Origin: Cnuibacter physcomitrellae
GTDB taxonomy: Bacteria > Actinomycetota > Actinomycetes > Actinomycetales > Microbacteriaceae
Assembly (NCBI RefSeq): GCF_014640535.1
Contig: NZ_BMHD01000001.1
Coordinates: 808,214 to 872,213 of the forward strand
DNA: 64,000 bases
Reading direction: 5' to 3'
Below are positions 54,655 through 63,574 of the stretch, in pieces; position 1 is the first letter of the stretch; each line of letters begins with the position of its first letter. Under the pieces are notes generated by a model. The model searched no databases. It saw only the letters and a list, made by a program, of their open reading frames with translations, and was not told the DNA's origin. The translations under genes were made by a program, and so were the position numbers.

Positions 54655-55796
54655 GCGACGAGCGCCTGCTCGCCGCCCTCTCCCGGGTGATCGACCCCGA
54701 GATCCGCCGCCCGATCACCGAGCTCGACATGATCGCGGAGGCGCGGATCGACGGGTCGGGGACGGCACGGGTGGGCCTGCGGCTCACGATCGTGGGCTGC
54801 CCGGCCGCCCGGACGATCGAGCGGGACGTCCGCGACGCCGCGGCCTCGGTGCCCGGCGTCGCGACGGTCGACGTGGACGTGTCGGTGATGACGCCCGACC
54901 AGCGGGCCGCGCTGACGGAGCGCCTGAAGGGCCCGGGCACGCGCAGCATGCCGTTCGGGCCGGGGACGCTCACCCAGGTCTACGCCGTGACGAGCGGCAA
55001 GGGCGGTGTCGGGAAGTCGACGCTCACCGCGAACCTCGCCGTCGCCCTGGCGGCGCGCGGGCTCCGCGTGGGGCTCGTGGACGCGGACGTGCACGGCTTC
55101 TCCATTCCCGGCATCCTCGGGCTCGTGGACGAGACGGGAGCCGCCGTCCGTCCGACCCGGCTGGACGACATGATCCTGCCGCCGGTGGCCCACGGGGTGA
55201 AGACCATCTCGATCGGCATGTTCCTCGACCCGAGCGACCATGCCTCGGGGAAGGCCGTGGCGTGGCGGGGCCCCATGCTGCATCGCACGATCCAGCAGTT
55301 CCTCACCGATGTGTGGTTCGGCGACCTCGACGTGCTGCTGCTCGACCTGCCGCCGGGCACCGGCGACATCGCCATCTCGGTCGGCCAGCTGCTGCCGAAC
55401 GCCGACGTCCTCGTCGTGACCACCCCGCAGGCGGCCGCGGCCGAGGTCGCCGAGCGATCGGGCCTCGTCGCCGCCCAGACCGGTCAGACGGTCTTCGGCG
55501 TCATCGAGAACATGGCCGGGCTGCCGCAACCCGACGGGTCGACGCTCGAGATCTTCGGCTCGGGCGGGGGCGAGCTCGTCGCCGACAGGCTCACCCGGAC
55601 CACGGGCACCGAGGTGCCGCTGCTCGCGTCCGTGCCGATCAGCGTCGCCCTGCGCACGGGCGGCGATGCCGGTGTCCCCGTCGTGGTCGCCGCCCCCGCC
55701 GATCCGGCCGCACTCGCGATCGCCGCGGTCGCGGACCGCCTCGCTGCGCGCGGCCGGGGCCTCGCGGGCCGCTCCCTGCCGTTCTCGCGCGCGTAG
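54651..55796 (+). CDS. mrp: Mrp/NBP35 family Fe-S carrier ATPase
   Basis: A 381-residue P-loop ATPase. An N-terminal DUF59/FSCA domain (about 1-85) is followed by the deviant Walker A SGKGGVGKST (about 118-127) and the DLPPGTGD switch. The CxxC pair that binds Fe-S in most Mrp proteins is replaced by GLPQPDG after IENMA, as I recall also for actinobacterial homologues. It should help move Fe-S clusters to target proteins. GTG 54651 overlaps the DUF1003 stop (GTGA). Confidence 0.9.
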   Translation: MSDERLLAALSRVIDPEIRRPITELDMIAEARIDGSGTARVGLRLTIVGCPAARTIERDVRDAAASVPGVATVDVDVSVMTPDQRAALTERLKGPGTRSMPFGPGTLTQVYAVTSGKGGVGKSTLTANLAVALAARGLRVGLVDADVHGFSIPGILGLVDETGAAVRPTRLDDMILPPVAHGVKTISIGMFLDPSDHASGKAVAWRGPMLHRTIQQFLTDVWFGDLDVLLLDLPPGTGDIAISVGQLLPNADVLVVTTPQAAAAEVAERSGLVAAQTGQTVFGVIENMAGLPQPDGSTLEIFGSGGGELVADRLTRTTGTEVPLLASVPISVALRTGGDAGVPVVVAAPADPAALAIAAVADRLAARGRGLAGRSLPFSRA

Positions 55797-55806
55797 CGAC
55801 GGCCGG

Positions 55807-55857
55807 CCGGTCGGCTCGGGTCGCCGGTCGGCTCAGGTCGCCGGTCGGCTCAGGTCG
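55807..55857. repeat. three tandem 17-bp repeats
   Basis: Units CCGGTCGGCTCRGGTCG at 55807-55823, 55824-55840 and 55841-55857; the first differs by one base. The last unit contains the tatB stop codon (minus strand, 55850-55852). Confidence 0.7.
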
Positions 55858-56263
55858 CCTCGGCGTCGAAGGGCACACCCCGCACGTCGGACGGCCCGCC
55901 GGGGGTGACGGGCTTGCCCTCGGCCAGGGGCGCCATCGCCGCCGCGGCCGCCGGCCCGGGCCCGGATCGTGACACGGGCTTCAGCGCGGGCGCGGGCGCA
56001 GCGGATCCGGGCTCCTCGAGCAGGGCGTCGCGGATGATGCGTCGCGGGTCGTACTGACGCGGATCGAGCTTCTTCCAGTCGACCTCGTCGAACTCCGGCC
56101 CCATCTCCTCGCGCATGCGCTCCTTGGCGCCGTCGGCCATGCCGCGCAGCTGGCGTACGAAGCCCGCGAGCCGGGCGGCGTACTCCGGGAGACGCTGGGG
56201 TCCGATGACGAAGGCGGCGATGACCCCGATCAGCAGCAGCTTCTCGAAGGTCAGGCCGAACAT
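55850..56263 (-). CDS. tatB: TatB, Sec-independent protein translocase subunit
   Basis: A 137-residue TatB: a short N-terminal segment MFGLTFEK, a membrane helix (about 8-22), the hinge GP in IGPQRLPEY (21-29) and an amphipathic helix, then a Pro/Ala-rich cytoplasmic tail. TatB works with TatC to bind twin-arginine substrates. TAGGAT 6 bases before ATG 56263 indicates a leaderless start. The stop codon lies in a 17-bp tandem repeat. Confidence 0.9.
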   Translation of the reverse strand: MFGLTFEKLLLIGVIAAFVIGPQRLPEYAARLAGFVRQLRGMADGAKERMREEMGPEFDEVDWKKLDPRQYDPRRIIRDALLEEPGSAAPAPALKPVSRSGPGPAAAAAMAPLAEGKPVTPGGPSDVRGVPFDAEAT

Positions 56264-56359
56264 GCCTGCATCCTATCGCCGTGGCCTGGCCGCTCCCCCG
56301 GCCCGCGTGGCACCCCGATGTGGTGACGGGCACTGCCTAAGCTGGTGATCGGAGGTCCT

Positions 56360-56998
56360 GTGTCACGCAAAGAGTCGAGCTGGAAGTACGCCGACGACGT
56401 CGTCGTCGATCGCCCCGGGGTGGTCGCCGCGCGCGCCCACTCGATCGAGCTGGGGGTTCGGGCGGTGTCCCCCGCCATCGGGAGCCAGCTCGCCGTGATC
56501 GCCGCGGCCACGGGAGCGACGTCGATCGTCGAGGTCGGAACGGGTGTGGGCGTCTCGGCGCTGTACTTCCTCGACGGTTCGCCCGAGGCCACGATCACCT
56601 CGATCGACACCGAGGCCGAGCACCAGCAGATCGCGCGCGCGGCGCTCCTCGAGGCCGGGGCCGCGCCCAACCGCATCCGACTCATCACGGGCAAGGCGGC
56701 CGATGTGCTGCCCCGCCTGAACGACGACGCCTACGACCTCGTCCTCCTCGACGCCGACCCGGCCTCGATCATCGACTACGTCGAGCATGCGCTGCGGATC
56801 GTGCGCTCCGGCGGGGTGGTGCTCATCCCCCACGCCCTCTGGGAGGATCGTGTCGCCGACCCCGCCTCACGGGGCGACGTCGAGAGCGACTTCCGGATGC
56901 TCGCCGGCGAGATGGCGGCCTCCGCCGTCGTCGTCTCGGCGGTGTCGCCGGCCGGCGACGGCCTGCTCCAGGTCGTGAAGCGCCCTCCGGCGCAGTAG
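56360..56998 (+). CDS. class I SAM-dependent O-methyltransferase
   Basis: A 212-residue methyltransferase of the catechol-O-methyltransferase-like family (methyltransf_3), with a SAM-binding motif VEVGTGVGVS (about 61-70), an acidic residue closing strand 2 (SIDTEAEH) and a YDLVLLDAD segment. A metal-dependent O-methylation is likely; acceptor unknown. GTG 56360 has GGAGGT at optimal spacing, selecting it over the frame's earlier start. In mycobacteria the homologue lies next to sigE; no sigma factor is present here. Confidence 0.87.
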   Translation: MSRKESSWKYADDVVVDRPGVVAARAHSIELGVRAVSPAIGSQLAVIAAATGATSIVEVGTGVGVSALYFLDGSPEATITSIDTEAEHQQIARAALLEAGAAPNRIRLITGKAADVLPRLNDDAYDLVLLDADPASIIDYVEHALRIVRSGGVVLIPHALWEDRVADPASRGDVESDFRMLAGEMAASAVVVSAVSPAGDGLLQVVKRPPAQ

Positions 56999-57023
56999 CC
57001 GCCGCCGTCCGGGGGGACGACGA

Positions 57024-57056
57024 CGGCCCCGGCGCCCGAGAGGGCGACCGGGGCCG
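57024..57056. terminator. bidirectional terminator hairpin
   Basis: CGGCCCCGG (57024-57032) and CCGGGGCCG (57048-57056) form a 9-bp perfect stem with an inner GCCC/GGGC stem (57034-57037/57042-57045) and a GAGA loop. It separates the convergent methyltransferase and DUF3117 genes. Confidence 0.65.
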
Positions 57057-57070
57057 GAGAAGGCTGTCCG

Positions 57071-57244
57071 TCAGGCGGGGCTGACGACCCCCGCGAGTGC
57101 GTCGTGGAGCTCCTTCGCCTCCTCGTCGTTGACGGAGACGACGAGACGCCCCCCGCCTTCCAGAGGTACGCGCACGATGATGAGGCGTCCTTCCTTCACT
57201 GCCTCCATCGGTCCGTCGCCGGTCCTGGGCTTCATGGCCGCCAT
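57071..57244 (-). CDS. DUF3117 family small protein
   Basis: A 57-residue protein of the DUF3117 family, near-universal in actinobacteria: MAAMKPRTGDGPMEAVKEG then RLVVSVNDEEAKELHDAL. Likely a small beta-strand/helix fold. Function unknown. GGGGAG 8 bases before ATG 57244 supports the start. Confidence 0.9.
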   Translation of the reverse strand: MAAMKPRTGDGPMEAVKEGRLIIVRVPLEGGGRLVVSVNDEEAKELHDALAGVVSPA

Positions 57245-57332
57245 TCGGCTCCCCTTTCGTGTCCTGGTTCCATTATCCCGCATGCTCACCGGGCCGGTCG
57301 ACCCGCCGCTCCGCCGCGCGTCACGAAGCGGA

Positions 57333-58523
57333 TCACGGCGGCGTCCAGTCGGCGCCGTAGACCGCCCAGCAGATCAGCAGCCAGCCGATCTGCAGAGCCA
57401 CGCTCACGATCACGAGGAGCACGCGGAACACGACCGACCGTGGGACGGCCGCGGCGCCGAGGAGCGGGAACATGGGCATCAGCAGGCGGAAGGTGCTCGA
57501 CTGCGGGAAGAAGACCGCCAGCAGGTAGACCCCGTAGGCTCCGACCCAGAGCCGCAGGTCGACGCCCAGCCGCTTCACCCAGGGCGAGAAGAGGATCGCC
57601 ACGAAGAGGGCGATGAGGACCACCACGAGGATGGCGCCGAGCGGCGCGCCGAGCCACCAGTTGCCGCCCTGGAACCACGCGGTGAAGGGCACCAGCTCGA
57701 CGTAGCCGATGTAGGGCGCCCGCCAGGCGAGCTCCGTGTCGGTGTACGCGGTCAGGTCGCCGGTGGCGAGCCACGCGATCGCCGGCCAGGCGAGGCCGAG
57801 GAGACCGCTGTAGACCGCGAGCACCGAGGTGAGGACACGCTGGCGCAGCGGATAGGGATCGCGGGCTCGGGTGACGAACCGCACGACCGTGTGGAGCACC
57901 AGGAACAGGGCGAAGGCGAGCCCGCTCGGCCGGGTGAAGGCCATGATGGGCACCACCAGGAACAACCAACCGTAGCGCCGCAGCACCACGAGGTAGAGGG
58001 CGATGACGAGCAGGAGCGTGTACATCGACTCGGCGTACGACAGCTGGAGCAGCGGCGAGACGGGAGCCACGCAGAACAGGAGCACCGCGAACAGCGCCTG
58101 ACCATCGGCCCCGAGCACGTGGCGCATCAGGCGATAGAAGACGAGGGCGGCGGCGAGCCCGCAGACCACCGAGACGCCGAGGGCCAGGACCTCCCACTGC
58201 CCGCCCGTCGCGAAGCGGAGCAGCGACACCAGGAACGGGTATCCGGGCATGAACGCCCAGGCGTTCTCCCCGACGTGGCCCGTGTCGGTGATCGGCAGGG
58301 TCGACGGGTAGCCGTAGAAGGAGACGATCTTGTACCAGTTGCCGTCCCAGATCGCGGAGTAGGCGAGGTAGGGCGGATGAGGGCCGGTCCAGGGATTCTG
58401 CTCCTGGGTGCTCGCGATGACCAGGATGATCGCGGTCGTCAGCAGCCTGGTCAGGAGCCAGACCACCACCACCCTCGCCCACCACGGGGTCGAGCGGAGG
58501 CGCACCGCCAGTCGCGAGGCCAC
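57333..58523 (-). CDS. PIG-V-like membrane mannosyltransferase
   Basis: A 396-residue polytopic protein with about ten helices. The early extracytoplasmic loop carries WDGNWY at 59-64, the motif of PIG-V/GPI-mannosyltransferase-like GT-C enzymes whose Asp is catalytic. It probably transfers mannose from a polyprenyl carrier to a lipid or protein acceptor outside the membrane. GTG 58523 is the start, 10 bases downstream of the dapE stop, so it may share the dapE transcript. Confidence 0.82.
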   Translation of the reverse strand: MASRLAVRLRSTPWWARVVVVWLLTRLLTTAIILVIASTQEQNPWTGPHPPYLAYSAIWDGNWYKIVSFYGYPSTLPITDTGHVGENAWAFMPGYPFLVSLLRFATGGQWEVLALGVSVVCGLAAALVFYRLMRHVLGADGQALFAVLLFCVAPVSPLLQLSYAESMYTLLLVIALYLVVLRRYGWLFLVVPIMAFTRPSGLAFALFLVLHTVVRFVTRARDPYPLRQRVLTSVLAVYSGLLGLAWPAIAWLATGDLTAYTDTELAWRAPYIGYVELVPFTAWFQGGNWWLGAPLGAILVVVLIALFVAILFSPWVKRLGVDLRLWVGAYGVYLLAVFFPQSSTFRLLMPMFPLLGAAAVPRSVVFRVLLVIVSVALQIGWLLICWAVYGADWTPP

Positions 58524-58533
58524 CGTGCCGGGC

Positions 58534-59628
58534 TCAGGCGGTCAGCCAGGCGCGCAGGGCCCGCTCGCACGACTCGATCTGCGAGACGAGCACCCGCTCG
58601 TCGTCGGCATGGGCCTTGAGCGGGTCACCGGGGCCGAAGTTGACCGCCGGCACCCCCATCGCCGAGAAGCGCGCCACGTCGGTCCAGCCGTACTTCGGCT
58701 TCGCCTCACCGCCGACCGCCTCCAGGAACCGCTGCGCGAGCGGCGCGTCGAGGCCCGGTCGGGCGCCCTCCGCGAGGTCGACGATGCGGACGTCGTAGCC
58801 GGGGAACAGCTCGCGGACGTGCGCCTCGGCCTCGGCGCCGGAACGGTTCGGTGCGAAGCGGTAGTTGACGTGAACCATGACCTCGTCGGGGATGACGTTG
58901 CCCGCGACCCCGCCCGTGATGCCGACGGCGTTGAGCCCCTCCCGGTAGACGAGCCCGTCGACCTCGACCTGTCGCGGCTCGTACGCCGCCAGCGTGTCGA
59001 GCACGGGCGCCGCCTTGTGGATCGCGTTGTCGCCCACCCAGCTACGGGCCGAGTGCGCCCTCAGGCCGTAGGCGCGGATCTCGGCTCGGAGGTTGCCGTT
59101 GCAGCCGCCCTCGACGCTGGAGTTCGACGGCTCTCCGAGGATCGCGAAGTCGCCGGCGAACAGGTCGGGCCGGTTGCGCGCGAGCCTGGTCAACCCGTTG
59201 AGCTCGTTCGACACCTCCTCGTGGTCGTACCACATCCAGGTGATGTCGACGTTCGGCTCGGTGAGCTCGGCGGCGAGCTTCAGCTGCACGGCCACCCCGG
59301 CCTTCATGTCGACGGTGCCGCGGCCCCAGAGGTACTCCTCACCGTCGAGGGTCTCGTACCTCGTCGGCACGTTCCCGTTGATCGGCACGGTGTCGATGTG
59401 CCCAGCGATGACGACGCGCTGGTCACGGCCCAGGTTCGTGCGCGCCACGATCGTGTCGCCGTCGCGGACGATCTCCAGGTGGTGCGCATCCGCCAGGGCG
59501 GCGACGATCGCGTCGGCGATGACGCCCTCGTCGCCGGAGACCGACGGGATGTCGCACAGCTGCTGCGTGAGCACGGTGGACGAGAGCGAGAGGTCGAGGA
59601 CCGGATGCGCGGGGTCGAAGTCTGGCAC
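58534..59628 (-). CDS. dapE: succinyl-diaminopimelate desuccinylase
   Basis: A 364-residue M20-family enzyme of the succinylase branch of lysine and meso-diaminopimelate synthesis; it releases LL-diaminopimelate. Metal ligands are visible: AGHIDTVP, WGRGTVDMKAG, DHEEVSNE and, near the end, KAHADDE. GTG 59628 is preceded by a perfect TAGACT at 6 bases, so a leaderless transcript is very likely. It is divergent from dapD, giving paired control of two steps of the pathway. Confidence 0.93.
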   Translation of the reverse strand: MPDFDPAHPVLDLSLSSTVLTQQLCDIPSVSGDEGVIADAIVAALADAHHLEIVRDGDTIVARTNLGRDQRVVIAGHIDTVPINGNVPTRYETLDGEEYLWGRGTVDMKAGVAVQLKLAAELTEPNVDITWMWYDHEEVSNELNGLTRLARNRPDLFAGDFAILGEPSNSSVEGGCNGNLRAEIRAYGLRAHSARSWVGDNAIHKAAPVLDTLAAYEPRQVEVDGLVYREGLNAVGITGGVAGNVIPDEVMVHVNYRFAPNRSGAEAEAHVRELFPGYDVRIVDLAEGARPGLDAPLAQRFLEAVGGEAKPKYGWTDVARFSAMGVPAVNFGPGDPLKAHADDERVLVSQIESCERALRAWLTA

Positions 59629-59668
59629 CCGACAAGTCTAGGCGGGGGCTCCCTCTAGCATGGGATCC
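59629..59668. promoter_or_regulatory. 40-base divergent dapE/dapD promoter
   Basis: TAGACT 6 bases before GTG 59628 (leftward) and TAGCAT 7 bases before ATG 59669 (rightward). Both fit leaderless starts. Confidence 0.55.
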
Positions 59669-60628
59669 ATGCCCTCAGAGACGCTCAGCTCGACCGCGCC
59701 CGCTCCCACCCACGTGTGGGGACACGGCCTCGCCACCGTCGCCTCCGACGGCAGCGTGCTCGACACCTGGTTCCCCGCGCCGGCCACGGGCGTCGCCCCG
59801 AGCGGCGACGGGATCCCCGCCGACCTCGCCGCGCAGGCCGTGCCCGACGACCGTCGGGCGGTCACCGTCGAGACGGTCACCGTCTCGATCGAGCTCGCCG
59901 CGCCCCCGGCGTCGACATCCGACGCCTACCTGCGCCTGCACGCGCTCTCCCACCTCCTGGTCGCCCCGAACGGGCTGAACCTCGACGGGATCTTCGCCCA
60001 CCTCCCGAACGTGGTGTGGACGAACGCCGGCCCCGTGCATCCCGCCGACATCGACCGGCTGCGGCGTCCGCTGCTTCGCGAGGGCATCCAGGCCTACGCC
60101 GTCGACAAGTTCCCGCGCCTGCTCGACTACGTCACGCCGGATCGCGTGCGCATCGCGGACGGATCGCGCGTCCGCCTCGGCGCCCACCTCGCACCGGGCA
60201 CGGTGGTCATGCACGAGGGCTTCGTCAACTTCAACGCCGGCACGCTCGGCCAGTCGATGGTCGAGGGCCGCATCTCCCAGGGCGTCGTCGTGGGCGACGG
60301 GTCCGACATCGGCGGCGGCGCCTCCATCATGGGCACGCTCTCCGGCGGCGGCACGCAGCGCGTCGCCATCGGACGCCGCGCCCTCCTCGGCGCCAACGCG
60401 GGCGTGGGCATCTCGATCGGCGACGACACCGTGGTCGAGGCGGGCCTCTACGTCACCGCGGGCACCAAGGTGGTCCTGAAGGACGGGGGCGACGAGCGCA
60501 CGGTGAAGGCCGTCGAGCTGTCCGGCGTGCCGAACCTCCTGTTCCGCCGCAACTCCCTCACGGGCGCGGTCGAGGCGGTCTCGCGCTCGGGCTCGGGCAT
60601 CACGCTCAACGCCGCCCTGCACGCCTGA
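59669..60628 (+). CDS. dapD: tetrahydrodipicolinate N-succinyltransferase (actinobacterial type)
   Basis: A 319-residue trimeric left-handed beta-helix acyltransferase. It succinylates tetrahydrodipicolinate, the step before the aminotransferase encoded at 62.1-63.2 kb. Hexapeptide repeats run from about residue 165 (DGSRVRLGAHLAPGTVV, GASIMGTLSGGG, RALLGANAGVG), and the N-terminal alpha/beta domain is the longer actinobacterial form. ATG 59669 is chosen over ATG 59660 from the TAGCAT spacing. Confidence 0.93.
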   Translation: MPSETLSSTAPAPTHVWGHGLATVASDGSVLDTWFPAPATGVAPSGDGIPADLAAQAVPDDRRAVTVETVTVSIELAAPPASTSDAYLRLHALSHLLVAPNGLNLDGIFAHLPNVVWTNAGPVHPADIDRLRRPLLREGIQAYAVDKFPRLLDYVTPDRVRIADGSRVRLGAHLAPGTVVMHEGFVNFNAGTLGQSMVEGRISQGVVVGDGSDIGGGASIMGTLSGGGTQRVAIGRRALLGANAGVGISIGDDTVVEAGLYVTAGTKVVLKDGGDERTVKAVELSGVPNLLFRRNSLTGAVEAVSRSGSGITLNAALHA

Positions 60629-60640
60629 CGCGCTCGCCCG

Positions 60641-60657
60641 CCCGCTCAGCGAGCGGG
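60641..60657. terminator. short hairpin between convergent dapD and gltA
   Basis: CCCGCT (60641-60646) and AGCGGG (60652-60657) with a 5-base loop, spanning the gltA stop codon. No T-run; a weak bidirectional terminator. Confidence 0.35.
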
Positions 60658-61950
60658 GAGGTCGCGCTGCGGCGAGCCGACGTAGAGCTGCTGCGGGCGG
60701 CCGATCTTCGTCTGCGGGTCGTCGAACATCTCGCGGTAGTGGGCGATCCAGCCGGGAAGGCGGCCGATCGCGAACAGCACCGTGAACATCCGCGTGGGGA
60801 AGCCCATCGCCTTATAGATGACGCCGGTGTAGAAGTCGACGTTCGGGTAGAGGCGCCGCTCCTTGAAGTAGTCGTCGGCCAGGGCGATGCCCTCGAGCTC
60901 CTTGGCGATGTCGAGCAGGTCGTCCTGGACGCCCAGGGCCGCGAGCACCTCGTCGGCGCTCTCCTTGACGAGCTTCGCCCGCGGGTCGTAGTTCTTGTAG
61001 ACGCGGTGCCCGAAGCCCATGAGGCGGATGCCGGACTGCTTGTTCTTCACCTTCTCGACGAACTTCTCCACGCCCTCGCCCGAGTCGCGGATCTGGGCGA
61101 GCATCGTCAGCACCGCCTCGTTCGCCCCGCCGTGGAGCGGCCCGAAGAGGGCGTTGATCCCGGCCGAGATCGAGGCGTACATGTTCGCCTCGGTCGATCC
61201 GACGAGACGGACCGTCGACGTCGACGCGTTCTGCTCGTGGTCCTCGTGGAGGATGAGGAGCCGCTCGAGCGCCTTCGACAGCACCGGGTTCACCTCGTAC
61301 GGCTCGGCGAGGGTGCCGAAGTTCAGGCGCAGGAAGTTGTCGACGAAGCTCAGCGAGTTGTCGGGGTACAGGAACGCCTGGCCGATGCTCTTCTTGTGCG
61401 CGTACGCCGCCATGACGGGAAGCTTCGCCAGGAGGCGGATCGTCGAGATCTCGAGGTCCTCCGGCTTGTGGGGGTCGGTCGAGTCCTGGTAGTAGGTCGA
61501 GAGCGCCGAGACGCCCGAGGAGAGCACCGACATCGGGTGCGCGTCGTACGGCAGCGCGTCGAAGAAGCGCTTGAGGTCCTCGTGGAGGAGGGTGTGACGG
61601 CGGATGCGCTCGTCGAACGCTTCGAGCTCGGAGGCGCTCGGCAGCTCGCCGTAGATGAGGAGCCACGCGGTCTCGAGATAGGTCAGGCTCTTGGCCACCT
61701 GCTCGATGGGGTACCCGCGGTAGCGGAGGATGCCCTGATCCCCGTCGATGTAGGTGATCCGCGACTTCACCGCCGCCGTGTTGACGAAGCCGTAGTCGAG
61801 CGTGGTGAGGCCGGTGTCCTTCGTCAGACGCGAGACGTCGATCGCCGACGCGCCGTCGACGCTCCTCAGCACGGGCAGCTCGGTGGTCGTGCCCTCGTAG
61901 GTCAGAGTGGCCTTCGGTGCGTCGTTCGCGGTCTGACCGGCGTCAGTCAC
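60646..61950 (-). CDS. gltA: citrate synthase
   Basis: A 434-residue type II (hexameric) citrate synthase. The catalytic residues are in GPLHGGANE (His), MGFGHRVYKNYDPRA (His) and NVDFYTG (Asp). The N-terminal domain with LRYRGYPIEQVA is typical of actinobacterial GltA. GTG 61950 has GAGGAGG at good spacing. It condenses oxaloacetate and acetyl-CoA in the TCA cycle. Confidence 0.95.
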   Translation of the reverse strand: MTDAGQTANDAPKATLTYEGTTTELPVLRSVDGASAIDVSRLTKDTGLTTLDYGFVNTAAVKSRITYIDGDQGILRYRGYPIEQVAKSLTYLETAWLLIYGELPSASELEAFDERIRRHTLLHEDLKRFFDALPYDAHPMSVLSSGVSALSTYYQDSTDPHKPEDLEISTIRLLAKLPVMAAYAHKKSIGQAFLYPDNSLSFVDNFLRLNFGTLAEPYEVNPVLSKALERLLILHEDHEQNASTSTVRLVGSTEANMYASISAGINALFGPLHGGANEAVLTMLAQIRDSGEGVEKFVEKVKNKQSGIRLMGFGHRVYKNYDPRAKLVKESADEVLAALGVQDDLLDIAKELEGIALADDYFKERRLYPNVDFYTGVIYKAMGFPTRMFTVLFAIGRLPGWIAHYREMFDDPQTKIGRPQQLYVGSPQRDLPAR

Positions 61951-62095
61951 AGCGCCTCCTCGAGTGTTCCTGCGTGATTGCCGAGCAGACGCGAAGGATC
62001 GAGACCCCCGGTGACGTCAGCCCGTATACAGCCTAGACCGACGGAAACCCTACTGTCGCATCCGCCCGAGACGGGCGGGCGGCATTGGAGGAAGC

Positions 62096-63211
62096 CTACG
62101 AACGTCGCCGGGCGTCCAGGCGGTCCGCCGCGGCGCGGATCCGCTCGTCGGTGGCGGTGAGCGAGAACCGCACGTGCTGCGGGAAGTGGTCGCCGTAGAA
62201 GGCGCCCGGGCCCGCGAGGACGCCGAGGTCGGCGAGCCACGACACGGTGTCCCAGCAGTCGACGCCCTCGGTGGCCCAGAGGTAGAGACCCGCCTCGCTG
62301 CGGTCGATGCGCAGCCCCGCGCGCTCGAGAGCCGGAGCGAGCACCGCGCGCCTGGCGCGGTAGCGCTCCTTCTGCTCGGCCACGTGGGCGTCGTCGCCGA
62401 GGGCGACCGTCATCGCGTGCTGCACGGGAGCGGGCGGCATCATCCCCGCCTGCTTCCGGACGGTGAGGAGCCGGGCGATGAGCGCGGGGTCGCCGGCCGC
62501 GAACGCGGCCCGGTAGCCGGCGAGGTTCGACTGCTTGCTGAGCGAGTAGGCGGCCAGGATCCCCGTGAGGTCGCCTCCGGTCACGCGAGGATCGAGCACG
62601 CTCGGGACCGGCTCGTCGGCCCACCGACCCTCCCAGCCGAGCTCCGCGTAGCACTCGTCGCCCACGACGACGGCCCCGAGCTCTCGCGCCCGGGCCACGG
62701 CGGCCACCAGCTGCTCGACCTCGAGCACGCTGCCGTCGGGGTTGCCCGGGCTGTTCAGCCAGACGAGCCTGGTGGCCTCGGGCCACTCGGCGGGATCGTC
62801 GGAGGCGAAGGACTCGGCACCGGCGATGACCGCCCCCATGGCGTAGGTCGGGTAGGCGGCACGCGGATGCACGACGACGTCGCCCTGCCCGAGGCCCAGC
62901 ATGAAGGGCAGCCAGGCGACGAACTCCTTCGAGCCGATCGTCGGGAGCACCTCGGCGTCGTCGAGGCCCGTCACGCCGCGGCGCCGCGCATACCAGTCCA
63001 CGATCGCGCGACGCAGCGCGGGCGTGCCGGCGGTGGCGGGGTAGCCGTGCGCGTCGGTCGCCTCGGAGAGCGCTCGACGGACGACGTCGGGCGTCGGGTC
63101 GACCGGCGATCCGATCGAGAGGTCGACGAGGCCGTCAGGATGCGCGGCCGCCCGGGCGGCGAAGGGCGCCATGGCGTCCCACGGGTAGTCGGGCAGGGCG
63201 CCCAGCGCCAC
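62096..63211 (-). CDS. dapC: succinyldiaminopimelate transaminase
   Basis: A 371-residue class I/II aminotransferase. The PLP lysine is in YSLSKQSNLAGYR and the substrate-binding NSPGNPDG and final Arg region (HVRFSL) are intact. Its pairing with fdxA immediately upstream is the same as in mycobacteria (Rv1178/Rv1177), supporting the DapC call over general aspartate aminotransferase. GTG 63211 is directly adjacent to the fdxA TAG stop, so the two are co-transcribed. It connects DapD and DapE chemically. Confidence 0.92.
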   Translation of the reverse strand: MALGALPDYPWDAMAPFAARAAAHPDGLVDLSIGSPVDPTPDVVRRALSEATDAHGYPATAGTPALRRAIVDWYARRRGVTGLDDAEVLPTIGSKEFVAWLPFMLGLGQGDVVVHPRAAYPTYAMGAVIAGAESFASDDPAEWPEATRLVWLNSPGNPDGSVLEVEQLVAAVARARELGAVVVGDECYAELGWEGRWADEPVPSVLDPRVTGGDLTGILAAYSLSKQSNLAGYRAAFAAGDPALIARLLTVRKQAGMMPPAPVQHAMTVALGDDAHVAEQKERYRARRAVLAPALERAGLRIDRSEAGLYLWATEGVDCWDTVSWLADLGVLAGPGAFYGDHFPQHVRFSLTATDERIRAAADRLDARRRS

Positions 63212-63538
63212 CTAGTGACCCTCGCCCTGAGGGGGCAGAGCGGCCACCAGCGGGTGGTCGTACTTGATCACGCCGACCTTCGCCGCGCCGCCGGGCGAAC
63301 CGACCTCGTCGAAGAACTCGACGTTGGCCTTGTAGTAGTCGGCCCACTCCTCGGGGAGGTCGTCCTCGTAGTAGATCGCCTCGACGGGGCACACCGGCTC
63401 GCAGGCGCCGCAGTCGACGCACTCGTCGGGGTGGATGTAGAGCGACCGTTCACCCTCGTAGATGCAGTCGACCGGGCACTCGTCGATGCAGGCGCGGTCT
63501 TTGACGTCGACGCATGGAAGGGCGATGACATAGGTCAC
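63212..63538 (-). CDS. fdxA: 7Fe ferredoxin FdxA
   Basis: A 108-residue bacterial 7Fe ferredoxin. The N-terminal half has the cysteine pattern Cys9, Cys17, Cys21, Cys25 (3Fe-4S cluster type, with CPVDC) and a second set [12 protein letters not shown] for the 4Fe-4S cluster, then the typical acidic tail DDLPEEW. It carries electrons in the cytosol, partner unknown. GTG 63538 is the start; TAGAAT at 63572-63577, overlapping the upstream stop codon, is a plausible -10 with a leader of about 27 bases. Confidence 0.95.
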   Translation of the reverse strand: MTYVIALPCVDVKDRACIDECPVDCIYEGERSLYIHPDECVDCGACEPVCPVEAIYYEDDLPEEWADYYKANVEFFDEVGSPGGAAKVGVIKYDHPLVAALPPQGEGH

Positions 63539-63574
63539 AGTGGTTCAGGTCCTCTCAGGTCCAGCTCTTCGATT

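Noticed and set aside
54651-55796. Mrp judged defective because the CxxC Fe-S site is missing
   Set aside because: As far as I recall, actinobacterial Mrp proteins commonly lack this pair, so it is not evidence of decay.
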